10,236 bases of DNA from Microcaldota archaeon. Its GTDB lineage: Archaea; Micrarchaeota; Micrarchaeia; Anstonellales; J096. This document shows positions 1 to 6,455 of this stretch, piece after piece. The DNA lies in contig JAPLWW010000003.1 of assembly GCA_026396375.1 (NCBI GenBank), forward strand, positions 1 to 10,236. Reading direction: 5' to 3'. The first letter of the stretch is position 1, and every line of letters begins with the position of its first letter. A model generated the notes under the pieces. The model made no database searches. It was given only the letters and a program-made list of their open reading frames with translations, and was not told where the DNA came from. The position numbers were made by a program, and so were the translations under genes.

Positions 1-402
1 GTAATGGCACAAAACCTCGGGGCGCGGTGCTTTGGGGCAAAATCGAATGGTGGAGTAGGAAAAATCATATTTAATGATAAATTGGAAATCGAAAATGTCA
101 TATTTACTTTTGGTGCGGAAACAGGCGTCTATGATTATAGAGTCTCAACTGGTGCCCTGAAATCAATGCCCTCTATTTCAGCAGAACTTAAGCTCATGCA
201 CACTGGAAACATCTATAGGATACCGGTTGCCAGAGACAGCAAGGGCGCCGTCTATGACATGAAAGGCAGGCTTATAGCGCCGCTGGAGTATTCCCAAGGC
301 AATCTGATCTGGGACTCTTCGCATCTTCCCCCAGCGATGTACGTTGCGCGTATTCTGGAAGAGGGAAAAAGCAGGGCAATAATCATAAACAAGATAAGGT
401 AG
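1..402 (+). CDS. C-terminal part of a protein ending in a Por/T9SS-like or FlgD-Ig-like sorting domain (5' partial)
   Basis: The frame is already open at base 1 (GTA), with an ATG at 4. The gene probably begins outside the window, although a 132-residue protein starting at 4 cannot be excluded. The last ~50 residues have the layout of bacterial C-terminal sorting or FlgD-Ig-like beta-sandwich tails. There is a 'VYDMKGRLI' strand, then 'NLIWDSSHLPPAMYVARI' (compare the usual W-D/N-x-x-x-L-x-x-G-x-Y-x-x-R pattern), then a basic end 'SRAIIINKIR'. In Bacteroidetes and Fibrobacteres such tails direct large secreted proteins to the cell surface. Upstream residues 1-80 look like beta-rich extracellular sequence but I do not recognise them. 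The domain match is from memory of the pattern, and the function of the whole protein is unknown. A bacterial-looking tail on an archaeal contig suggests transfer, an archaeal Ig-like homologue, or a chimeric assembly. Confidence 0.6.
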   Translation, partial: VMAQNLGARCFGAKSNGGVGKIIFNDKLEIENVIFTFGAETGVYDYRVSTGALKSMPSISAELKLMHTGNIYRIPVARDSKGAVYDMKGRLIAPLEYSQGNLIWDSSHLPPAMYVARILEEGKSRAIIINKIR

Positions 403-429
403 CAAAACTAGCTTCTTTTGGGGTGAAGA

Positions 430-493
430 CTTTTTCTTTTCAACCATAGTTTTTCTTTTACGTAGACGCTTTTCTTTTTTCTAAAAAGAAAAG
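430..493. terminator. T-tract cluster with an 11-bp hairpin between converging genes
   Basis: Three T-rich tracts of the form (C)TTTTTCTTTT start near 430, 449 and 469, about 20 bases apart, just after the plus-strand stop at 402. The last one (469-479) pairs perfectly with 483-493 (AAAAAGAAAAG) across a three-base loop. Read on the minus strand, the same region gives CTTTTCTTTTT six bases past the tRNA 3' end. Archaeal termination uses T runs, so this probably ends transcription from both sides. That is inferred, not shown. Confidence 0.55.
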
Positions 494-498
494 GGCTT

Positions 499-573
499 TA
501 GCGGGGGGTGGACTTGAACCACCGATCTCCGGGTTATGAGCCCGGCGGGCACTCCAAACTACCCTACCCCGCT
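499..573 (-). tRNA. initiator tRNA-Met (CAU)
   Basis: The full cloverleaf reads on the minus strand. The acceptor AGCGGGG/CCCCGCT has discriminator A (base 499). The D arm is GGGT...GCCC with GG in the loop. The anticodon stem is CCGGG/CCCGG around loop CTCATAA. The variable loop is AGATC, and the T arm is GGTGG-TTCAAGT-CCACC. The three G-C pairs next to the anticodon loop (GGG/CCC) and the A1-U72 pair are the known hallmarks of archaeal initiator rather than elongator tRNA-Met. CCA is not encoded (AAGCCC follows), so it must be added after transcription. There is no intron. The tRNA is a single gene, head-to-head with the gene at 690, with a T-rich terminator downstream. Confidence 0.96.
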
Positions 574-608
574 GGTAAAAGCGTGTAAACTATTCTTTTA
601 CGGGAAAG

Positions 609-620
609 TTATTTAAATGA
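609..620 (-). promoter_or_regulatory. TATA box for the initiator tRNA
   Basis: Minus-strand sequence TCATTTAAATAAC contains a TTTAAAT core (612-618) about 42 bases ahead of the tRNA 5' end. A start ~26 bases downstream would give a 5' leader of about 16 bases. Position and composition fit an archaeal TBP site, but it is a prediction. Confidence 0.5.
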
Positions 621-657
621 ATATTAAAAAAATCCCAAAAATATACGATAATGATTT

Positions 658-670
658 GATTTTTATATTC
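658..670 (+). promoter_or_regulatory. TATA box for the DUF3592-like gene, probably leaderless
   Basis: TTTTATAT (661-668) is centred 25 bases ahead of the ATG at 690, the usual archaeal distance from TATA centre to transcription start. No ribosome binding site is seen between them (T-rich, TTCTTCC...). The mRNA probably starts at or next to the ATG. Confidence 0.5.
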
Positions 671-689
671 TTCCTTTTTCTATATTTTC

Positions 690-1208
690 ATGGCAGAAAT
701 AAGCGTGAACATGTCCCCTAAGATCGCATACCCGTTGATGATTGTATTGGGCCTGTTATTCCTGGTGGGATTTTCCTACCTTGCATACAATGATTATACC
801 GCCTCATCAACATGGAAATCCGTAAACGCGGTTGTCGACCACTCAAACCTCATGATAATCAAGAATACCGGCAGCGATAACAGCCGCTACATGTTCCAGG
901 CCAACATCTCCTACAGGTATACCATAGACGGAACTGAGCATTCCGGCCACTGCTGCAGCTCAAGCAGCAGCGACAATGTTGGAGTACAAAGCATGGTTGA
1001 CAGGAACAGCGCCGGAAAAACCGCAGAGGTGCTGGTCAACCCCAGCAATCCTTCTGAGTCAAGGCTCAAGGAGGACACAAGCCCGATTAATATGTTCATC
1101 GAAATGATAGTCGCATTGTTGGGCCTTGGAATGATGATAGCGGGGATAAAAAAGGCAATGTCTAATCCAAACCCTCCTGACACAAAACAGGAGAATATAC
1201 CTCAATAG
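690..1208 (+). CDS. DUF3592-like two-helix membrane protein
   Basis: The product has 172 residues. It has a hydrophobic segment at about 12-33, an extracytoplasmic-type domain at 40-130, and a second membrane segment at about 134-155 followed by a Pro/Gln-rich tail. The middle domain carries the DUF3592 pattern: 'W..V.A.V' near the start, a central 'Y.F.A.I.Y.Y...G' strand pair (here 'MFQANISYRYTIDG'), and 'AEVLVNPSNPSESRL' near the end. The family's function is not established. An odd local feature is a Cys-Cys pair followed by five serines (residues 88-94), which sits where other members have a short loop. The gene is monocistronic, running away from the tRNA and converging on the coiled-coil gene with only 17 bases between stops. 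The start is ATG 690, supported by the TATA box 25 bases upstream. The family call is from pattern recognition, so moderately sure. Confidence 0.75.
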   Translation: MAEISVNMSPKIAYPLMIVLGLLFLVGFSYLAYNDYTASSTWKSVNAVVDHSNLMIIKNTGSDNSRYMFQANISYRYTIDGTEHSGHCCSSSSSDNVGVQSMVDRNSAGKTAEVLVNPSNPSESRLKEDTSPINMFIEMIVALLGLGMMIAGIKKAMSNPNPPDTKQENIPQ

Positions 1209-1225
1209 AAGTTCTTTTCTATAAA

Positions 1226-2629
1226 TTACTTTTTTCTTCCTTTCTTCGCTTTCTTTTTCGTGTCACCTATCAGCTTCCTGAGCCTTGCCTTCTTTTCCTT
1301 TATCTCCTTCTCCATCTTCGAGCTCCTTTCCTCCATGTCATCCATCTTTTCCTCTGTCCTTTCCGCTGTCTTCCCAAGCTCAGTGAGGTAAAGCTCAATC
1401 GCCTTCTGGCTCGCGTTCTCCTCAATCTCCCTTATTTCTGACTCCGCCTTTGTAACCAACAGTCTTATGTCATCAGTCTCCTTCATGTATTCCTTTATGT
1501 AACTGTCCAGCTTTCCCTCCAATGACCCTATGTCTTCCACCTCACCATTGAGGGATTCCAATTCGCTTTTCTTCCTTATCAGGATCTTGCTTGCCTCGAC
1601 TATCCTTGTTTCGAAATCCTCCTTCCTTTCCTCGATTCCGGCAAGGATGTCTGCTGAATGCTCAAGCGTCTTGTCCAATGATGATATTGTCTCCCTTATC
1701 GCGATTGTCTTCTTGTCCAGGTCCTTCTGCATCAGGGCTATCCCGGAAAGAGACTCCTTCATTGTTGATATGTTCTCCTGGTCCTCCATTATCTCGTCCT
1801 GCAGTGACTTTATCTCGTCCCTCAGATCCTTGCCCTTTGCCTTTGATGTTTGCTTCAATTCAGTAAGAAGGTTTGTCAGTCCCAAATAGACTTCGCTTGC
1901 TTCATCAACTAAGGCTTTCGCGGTCTTGCTTTTTGAGGACATTCCTGAAGCTGCAGATGCCGCATCCTTGAGGCTTTTCTGCAATGATGCCATGTGCCTT
2001 TTCAGGGAATCCATCCTTTCCCCTATGCCATTGACCTTTTCAGATGCCTCCTTCTCAAGCTGTGGCATCTCAATATTGTAAATCCTATCTTTCCTCTGCT
2101 CAAGGTCGCTTATCTCGTCCTTCAATGATTCTACATCCTCGGAATATCCGGCTGCCTTTGCCTTCAATGATGAGAAAGACTCTGGCTTTTTCCTTTCCTC
2201 CTTTGCCGCCTTTTTCGGCTTTGGCTTTTCCTCCTCCTTCTCTTTTTCCCTCTGTTTCGGAGGCATGTTTGATATCTCCGCTTCTGCAGACTCAAAATTG
2301 GAGGATGTGAACGGGCTTTCGGATATCTCGGAAGCAAGCGTTGACTCTATCGCGCTTTCAGCGGATTTCTTAACCTGGTCCTCTTTCATATGGGGTAAAT
2401 TGATCGGGCTTCCCTCCCCAAGGTCAAGGAGCCAGACTGCAAAAATCTTGGTCAATTTATATTCCAATCTAAGATATCCTTCCTCCTCCAAAACAAGCAG
2501 CCATTTCTTCAGCTTCTTCTTCTCAATATTAAGCTCCTTTGCCAAATCGTCTATCTCAACGCGCTTCTTCTGGCTTAGGATGTCTATGAGCTTGTCTATA
2601 TCCGTGTTTATAACGATGTCATCGCTCAT
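1226..2629 (-). CDS. winged-helix plus long coiled-coil protein, coupled to rpl10e
   Basis: The product has 467 residues and I do not recognise a named family. Residues ~8-70 form a winged-helix fold: 'IDKLIDILSQKKRVEIDDLA' is a helix ending in a turn, then 'LNIEKKKLKKWLLVLEEEGY' is a recognition-type helix, then a 'LRLEYKLTKIFAVWLL' beta wing. Residues 123-151 are a charged Lys/Glu/Pro linker. Residues ~163-455 are almost continuous coiled coil, interrupted by a small Ala/Ser-rich patch at 222-240. The tail is very basic (KKKAKKGRKK). No signal peptide or membrane segment is seen, so it is probably cytoplasmic. The ATG at 2629 shares its A with the rpl10e stop (TAATG), so translation is likely coupled. 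It could be a DNA-binding chromosome-organising or scaffold protein. That is inference from architecture only. Confidence 0.85.
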   Translation of the reverse strand: MSDDIVINTDIDKLIDILSQKKRVEIDDLAKELNIEKKKLKKWLLVLEEEGYLRLEYKLTKIFAVWLLDLGEGSPINLPHMKEDQVKKSAESAIESTLASEISESPFTSSNFESAEAEISNMPPKQREKEKEEEKPKPKKAAKEERKKPESFSSLKAKAAGYSEDVESLKDEISDLEQRKDRIYNIEMPQLEKEASEKVNGIGERMDSLKRHMASLQKSLKDAASAASGMSSKSKTAKALVDEASEVYLGLTNLLTELKQTSKAKGKDLRDEIKSLQDEIMEDQENISTMKESLSGIALMQKDLDKKTIAIRETISSLDKTLEHSADILAGIEERKEDFETRIVEASKILIRKKSELESLNGEVEDIGSLEGKLDSYIKEYMKETDDIRLLVTKAESEIREIEENASQKAIELYLTELGKTAERTEEKMDDMEERSSKMEKEIKEKKARLRKLIGDTKKKAKKGRKK

Positions 2630-3153
2630 TATTCATTTCCTCCGGTCCTGATCTTCCAGGTGCCGCTAAGCTTTCTGGATGCCTTTGTAAGGGCTCTTCT
2701 GACGCACTTGTCAAGGGCCTTATAGGTGTTTATCGTGAAAAGGACCTGGCCTTTCTTCAATAATGCCGCCCTATCAACCGGCTTCCCGAACGCGCCCCTC
2801 ATCCCCTTCTGGATCCTGTCTGCGCCTGCGCCCGCGACCATCTTGTTTTCCCTTATGATATGATGCGGATAGACCCTTACCTGCATGAAATACCTGTCCA
2901 AGGCCCCCTTCTCAAGCTCCTTGTTCATAGACTGCCTTGCAGCCTCTATGGCGTTGTCCCTGTGATACATCTTCTGCTCTGCAATCAGGGAATAGGTCGC
3001 GTCATAGTCGCTTTTCTTGACTCCCATCATGAACTGGTGCAGGTCAGCGTGCGGCATGGACTTGACGAAGCTCTTCCTTGGCCTCCTCCTGCTGAACCTT
3101 GTCCATGCGACCTTGTTAGCGTCTCTTATTGATCTTGCCGGTCTTATTGCCAT
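2629..3153 (-). CDS. rpl10e: large-subunit ribosomal protein L10e (uL16 family)
   Basis: This is the archaeal/eukaryotic L10e form of uL16, which sits near the peptidyl-transferase centre and the 5S/23S RNA region of the 50S subunit. The 174-residue length matches the family. Visible family blocks are the N-terminal 'MAIRPARS', 'FSRRRPRKSFVKSMPH', 'VRVYPHHIIRENKM', 'GADRIQKGMRGAFGKP' and 'GQVLFTINTY', with an Arg/Lys-rich C terminus. I chose ATG 3153. A further-upstream GTG at 3162 lies inside the ribosome binding site AGAAGGTGA (3159-3167), whose spacing is 5 bases to ATG 3153 and only 2 to ATG 3156. MAIRP is also the usual N terminus. The stop codon overlaps the start of the winged-helix/coiled-coil gene (TAATG). 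The promoter lies in the 55-base gap behind it. Confidence 0.96.
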   Translation of the reverse strand: MAIRPARSIRDANKVAWTRFSRRRPRKSFVKSMPHADLHQFMMGVKKSDYDATYSLIAEQKMYHRDNAIEAARQSMNKELEKGALDRYFMQVRVYPHHIIRENKMVAGAGADRIQKGMRGAFGKPVDRAALLKKGQVLFTINTYKALDKCVRRALTKASRKLSGTWKIRTGGNE

Positions 3154-3158
3154 CATTT

Positions 3159-3204
3159 TCACCTTCTAAATAGTATGCTATTCTCTATAAGAAAGCTTTT
3201 AAAT
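3159..3204 (-). promoter_or_regulatory. rpl10e promoter and ribosome binding site
   Basis: On the minus strand CATTTAAAAGC (TATA core 3196-3204) lies about 47 bases ahead of ATG 3153. That implies a leader of roughly 20 bases carrying AGAAGGTGA (3159-3167), which matches the anti-Shine-Dalgarno GGTGA consensus. The spacing to ATG 3153 is 5 bases, and this decides the start. The operon driven from here includes the coiled-coil gene downstream. Confidence 0.55.
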
Positions 3205-3217
3205 GCTTGGTGTTTTC

Positions 3218-4114
3218 CTAAAAAACCAGCGCTTTCAGGCCATGGAAAGCCATGGAAATCCCAAAATAAAAGGCATATCCTATCAGCAGAGATCCCACTA
3301 TTGTCGGCAAGGCCGGGATCGGCCTCCTCATTGTCTCCAGCAGCTTCATCGTCGCAAAAAACCCCAGGAACGAGAACAGGATCATTATCAGGAACAGCAG
3401 CAGGCTGAACTTCAACGAGCATACCACGAACAATGAGGCTATGAAAAGGTCCCCTGTGCCGAGGTCAAGCCTCCTTGCCTTCTGGATGTCCTTCTTTTCC
3501 CCGAAATCAGGCTTGGCATTCCCCCTTGAAACTGTGACAATCATCGAAAGGTTGCTTGACACAACCGCCTTTGCTATGTCTATCATGTGCTTTGTCACGA
3601 AAACCGCGATTATGTCATACAATGCCATGAGTATCCCGAAAAGGATAATCGCCTCCATGCTGAGCATGACCCCGAAAAGCGCGCCGATAACCGCAGAGAC
3701 GACCATGCCGTACATGTTGTTCATCTCCATCGGCATCAGCATCCTCCTTGCAAGGAAGACCAGGCCTATTGTATATCCTATAATTGAGCTTTCAAGGTCA
3801 TTCAATCCCAGGTACTGGAGGATTATTATCGAAGCTATGGAAAAGCATCCCAAGATTGACAGAAGCTCAACCGCCCTTATGGCATACTTGACAAGCCCGA
3901 GCTTGTTTATGACTACAAAGCCCACTGCCCCTATCATCATGTACAGGAAAATTATAAGCCCATCCTCGATAGGCCCCGAAGTTGAAACATTGGGAACAAC
4001 GTCGCTCCATATCTGGGGCGCGACAAGAGATATCGAAATCAGCATGGCCCCAAGCAGGGCTGAAAATATGATTGTGTATGCATAGACAAAAAACAGCTGC
4101 ATTTTCAGGTCCAT
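3218..4114 (-). CDS. presenilin-like (A22/PSH) intramembrane aspartyl protease
   Basis: This 298-residue, almost entirely membrane-embedded protein has about nine hydrophobic segments. It carries all three signature motifs of GxGD aspartyl proteases. 'YD' at residues 166-167 sits in a hydrophobic helix ('ILMALYDIIAVF'). 'GTGD' at 219-222 supplies the second aspartate (D222). 'PALP' at 267-270 lies just before the last helix. Presenilin, signal peptide peptidase and the archaeal homologue PSH cut transmembrane helices within the bilayer, and the two aspartates D167 and D222 would be catalytic. The YD-GxGD spacing and ~300-residue length fit archaeal PSH. The loop at 198-215 is basic and cytoplasmic-like. 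A GGAG sits 8 bases ahead of ATG 4114, supporting the start. It lies 36 bases downstream of the ankyrin gene and is probably co-transcribed with it. Substrate unknown. Confidence 0.9.
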   Translation of the reverse strand: MDLKMQLFFVYAYTIIFSALLGAMLISISLVAPQIWSDVVPNVSTSGPIEDGLIIFLYMMIGAVGFVVINKLGLVKYAIRAVELLSILGCFSIASIIILQYLGLNDLESSIIGYTIGLVFLARRMLMPMEMNNMYGMVVSAVIGALFGVMLSMEAIILFGILMALYDIIAVFVTKHMIDIAKAVVSSNLSMIVTVSRGNAKPDFGEKKDIQKARRLDLGTGDLFIASLFVVCSLKFSLLLFLIMILFSFLGFFATMKLLETMRRPIPALPTIVGSLLIGYAFYFGISMAFHGLKALVF

Positions 4115-4150
4115 TGGTTCAATCTCCCATCATTGCCTTAAATATCTTGC

Positions 4151-4558
4151 CTAAGCCCAGCCGACGCATTCCCCAAAGGCAACCATGAAACTGTTGAAAT
4201 TCCGCTTGTCCATGGATTCGCGCGTGAACTTCAGGAAGCGCAGGAACACAGGGTCTCCAAGATCAGTGGATAGCCGACTGCTGGGAGCATAGTCAATCAC
4301 CTTATGGCCGGTTCCATCTACCTTGTCTATGTCTGCGCCCCTTTTGATAAGCATGACAACGGTCTTTCTGTCTCCGCTGTATGCAGCGTTGAACAGCGGG
4401 GTCCAGCCATTGCCTGGCTCATATTCCAGCTGAGCACCTATATCCAAAAGCTTCCCAACCCTTCGCGTCTTCTTGTCCCAGGAGTGGATTAGGAGCATCT
4501 CATTGAGCCTCTTCTGTCTGCTCAATGGTTTCCTTGGTTGGGTTTGCCTCTGCGCCAT
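4151..4558 (-). CDS. small ankyrin-repeat protein
   Basis: The product has 135 residues with one clear ankyrin repeat at about 50-80 ('GWTPLFNAAYSGDRKTVVML' then 'IKRGADIDKVDGTG'). A degenerate repeat precedes it (about 20-47, ending 'LLDIGAQLEYE') and a partial one follows (about 82-115). Ankyrin repeats are protein-binding modules and give no enzymatic clue. There is no signal peptide or membrane segment. The C-terminal 25 residues ('FNSFMVAFGECVGWA') are not repeat-like. ATG 4558 is supported by a TATA-like ATTAAAAT 25 bases upstream, giving a likely leaderless start within the MCM 3' end region. The neighbouring membrane protease (36 bases downstream) suggests a functional link, perhaps as a cytoplasmic partner, but this is only proximity. 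Confidence 0.85.
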   Translation of the reverse strand: MAQRQTQPRKPLSRQKRLNEMLLIHSWDKKTRRVGKLLDIGAQLEYEPGNGWTPLFNAAYSGDRKTVVMLIKRGADIDKVDGTGHKVIDYAPSSRLSTDLGDPVFLRFLKFTRESMDKRNFNSFMVAFGECVGWA

Positions 4559-4578
4559 GATCTGCTATTGGCAGAAGG

Positions 4579-4586
4579 ATTTTAAT
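4579..4586 (-). promoter_or_regulatory. TATA box for ankyrin/protease pair
   Basis: Minus-strand ATTAAAAT is centred ~25 bases ahead of ATG 4558. It lies just past the MCM stop (TAG, 4589-4591), so the pair may have its own leaderless transcript in addition to any read-through from mcm. Confidence 0.4.
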
Positions 4587-4588
4587 GG

Positions 4589-6127
4589 CTAGTCTCTTGT
4601 TACCGGCTTGACAAACCCGTGCTTCGGGAAATAGATGTCCCCATTCCTCATAAGCTCGTCTATTATCTTCCTTGTCTTGCTCTCGTCTATGCCCATTGTC
4701 TTTGATTCCTCAATTACCAATGAGACCTCGACAACGTCATACTGCGTAGCTAAATTCTTTATGATTTCCAGTATCTCAATTATCTTCTCCCTTTCGCTCT
4801 GGCTCTTTCCAGTGCTGATAATATCAACGTCTATCCTCCCTGTCTCCTGGTCTGTCATTATCGCCTTCATGACAAAATTGAGCAGATCGGTTGCGACATG
4901 GGCGTCATGCTCCTCGACAGTGTCCTTTAGCCTCATCTTGGCGTTTGCCTCAGCCAGCCTCACCAATCCTTCCAGGTATCTTGGGGTTATGGGAACAGAC
5001 CCTGTCCTCTGCCCAAGGTTCCTCAAATTTATGTAAAAGTCCTTTATGACCTTGATTGCCTCCTTTGTCAATTTCGGGTTTGAGACCTTTTTGGCATATG
5101 CGATGTATTTCCTCATAAGCTCAGGTGATATCCTCTCCTCCTTCATCTGCTCGTCCTTTTCCTTCTTGTCCTCCATTGTCTCAAGGGCATTGTAATGGAT
5201 GTTGAGTATGTGATCCGCAAGCCTCTCGTCCCTTTCGCTGTTGAGGACATCAAGCATGGGGAATATCAGGTCAAACCTTGAAAGCAGGGAAGGGGGAATG
5301 TCAAACTGCTCGCTTATTATCTTGTTCTGCTGGAACCTTCCGAACTTCGGGTTTGCAGCAGAGATTATCGCTGTCTTTGACCTTAGAGTTGCAACAATGC
5401 CTGCTTTCGCGAGGCTGACAGTGCCGCTTTCCATGACCTCATGCAATGCCCCCCTGTCCTCGTCATTGATCTTGTCAAACTCGTCTATTGCCGCAATTCC
5501 CCCGCTTGCAAGAACCAACGCCCCTGCCTTGAGGGTCCAGCCATCCCCGGACAGCTCATCCTTTTCCGCGCTTGCGGTAAGCCCAACCCCTGAAACGCTT
5601 TTTCCGCTCACGTAAATGCTTTTTGGGGCTATCGCAACAGTCTGCTGGAGGAACCTTGTTTTTGCGATTCCAGGGTCTCCGACCAACAGTATATGGATAT
5701 CATCCCTTATCTTTGCCCCTCCTCCTGTTGTCTTGTTCTTTGTCCCTCCAAACAATTGCAAAGCTATTGCCTTCTTGATCTCCCTGTATCCCCAGACATC
5801 AGGGGAGATGGAATTCACTATCAGCTCCTCAATGTCATTCCTTGAGGCTAATTTGATTATTTCCTCTTCATCCTCCTTTGAAAGCACTATGTCCTCAAAG
5901 TCCTTCTTCATCTTCCTTATGTGCAAAATGTCAATGTGCTTTGAGAATATGGTCGGGGACTTGTTCTTGCCTATGTTGGGGCTTATCCTCAATATTCCGG
6001 TAACCTCGACATTGTCTCCCGGGATTATGGTGTTCACCAGGTCATCCTCCATGTTGCAGATTATCTTTGACGTCGGGCTTCCGGACCTCACCCTTTCCAG
6101 CATGTCCTGGACCTCTATCCTCTGCAT
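4589..6127 (-). CDS. mcm: MCM replicative helicase, OB/zinc-half to C-terminal part (truncated 5' end)
   Basis: This is the main part of the archaeal MCM, the hexameric 3'-5' replicative helicase. From ATG 6127 it has 512 residues. It includes the end of the N-terminal OB region ('MEDDLVNTIIPGDNVEVTGI', residues 26-45), Walker A 'GDPGIAKT' (150-157), Walker B 'AIDEFDKI' (213-220), sensor-1 Asn in 'AANP' (257-260), arginine-finger 'LLSRFDLIF' (281-289), and a C-terminal winged helix (~450-505). Archaeal MCMs are usually 650-700 residues. The same frame stays open upstream to 6238 and reads 'KCPICKKGFL', the second half of the zinc ribbon, but has no ATG, GTG or TTG start there. The missing N-terminal A domain is found in another frame at 6455-6225. 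ATG 6127 is therefore probably an internal methionine, not the native start. ATPase residues look intact. Confidence 0.9.
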   Translation of the reverse strand: MQRIEVQDMLERVRSGSPTSKIICNMEDDLVNTIIPGDNVEVTGILRISPNIGKNKSPTIFSKHIDILHIRKMKKDFEDIVLSKEDEEEIIKLASRNDIEELIVNSISPDVWGYREIKKAIALQLFGGTKNKTTGGGAKIRDDIHILLVGDPGIAKTRFLQQTVAIAPKSIYVSGKSVSGVGLTASAEKDELSGDGWTLKAGALVLASGGIAAIDEFDKINDEDRGALHEVMESGTVSLAKAGIVATLRSKTAIISAANPKFGRFQQNKIISEQFDIPPSLLSRFDLIFPMLDVLNSERDERLADHILNIHYNALETMEDKKEKDEQMKEERISPELMRKYIAYAKKVSNPKLTKEAIKVIKDFYINLRNLGQRTGSVPITPRYLEGLVRLAEANAKMRLKDTVEEHDAHVATDLLNFVMKAIMTDQETGRIDVDIISTGKSQSEREKIIEILEIIKNLATQYDVVEVSLVIEESKTMGIDESKTRKIIDELMRNGDIYFPKHGFVKPVTRD

Positions 6128-6224
6128 GTCTATGAACTTGCTTTCGTCAAGCAGGTCCTTCAGGAAGCCCTTTTTGCATATCGGGCACTTTTGCGGCGGC
6201 GTGAAATCCTTTGTGACGATGATG

Positions 6225-6455
6225 TCAAACCTTTCGCTTCAGCCTCACTATCGCCTCCTCGGCTGATTTTATCATGTCGTCAGGATTGTCAACCACAGTT
6301 GTGGAAAGGTCTGCGTCAAACTTTGAAAGCTCGGCAAAATCGACCTCGATGCTCCTGATTTTTGGATAGTTTTTGAGGACCCTGTCTATCTCCTTCTGGT
6401 AGAATGAGCTGAAGAACTGCTCGAATGCCGAGATATAAGTTTCCCTGTCTTCCAT
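6225..6455 (-). pseudogene. mcm: MCM N-terminal A-domain fragment, out of frame with the rest of mcm
   Basis: A 76-residue frame from ATG 6455 matches the archaeal MCM A domain: 'FEQFFSSFYQKEIDRVLKNY', then 'RSIEVDFAELSKFDADLS', 'NPDD' and 'SAEEAIVRLK'. It then runs into TGA at 6225. The MCM frame proper is one base over and opens only at 6238, so the junction lies around 6225-6239. Compared with the family (for example the M. thermautotrophicus MCM), the OB strand block and first Cys pair, about 65 residues, are absent between 'RLK' and 'FDIIVTKDF...CPIC'. The frame shift implies a missing length of 3n+2 bases. The fragment could be translated by itself, but it is more likely the broken 5' end of mcm, by real deletion or assembly error. 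A TATA box 25 bases ahead marks ATG 6455 as the native mcm start. Confidence 0.8.

Noticed and set aside
3160..3162. GTG as the start codon of rpl10e
   Set aside because: The GTG is part of the ribosome binding site GGTGA, and family members start at MA(I/L)RP, i.e. ATG 3153.
3239..3258. Tandem GCCATGGAAA repeat
   Set aside because: Two imperfect copies inside the protease coding sequence (residues near the C terminus) are explained by codon choice for Ser-Met-Ala-Phe-His-Gly.
3159..3422. An 87-residue minus-strand frame overlapping the protease 3' end and the rpl10e promoter
   Set aside because: It is a shadow of the protease gene. It runs through the intergenic promoter and has no start context of its own.
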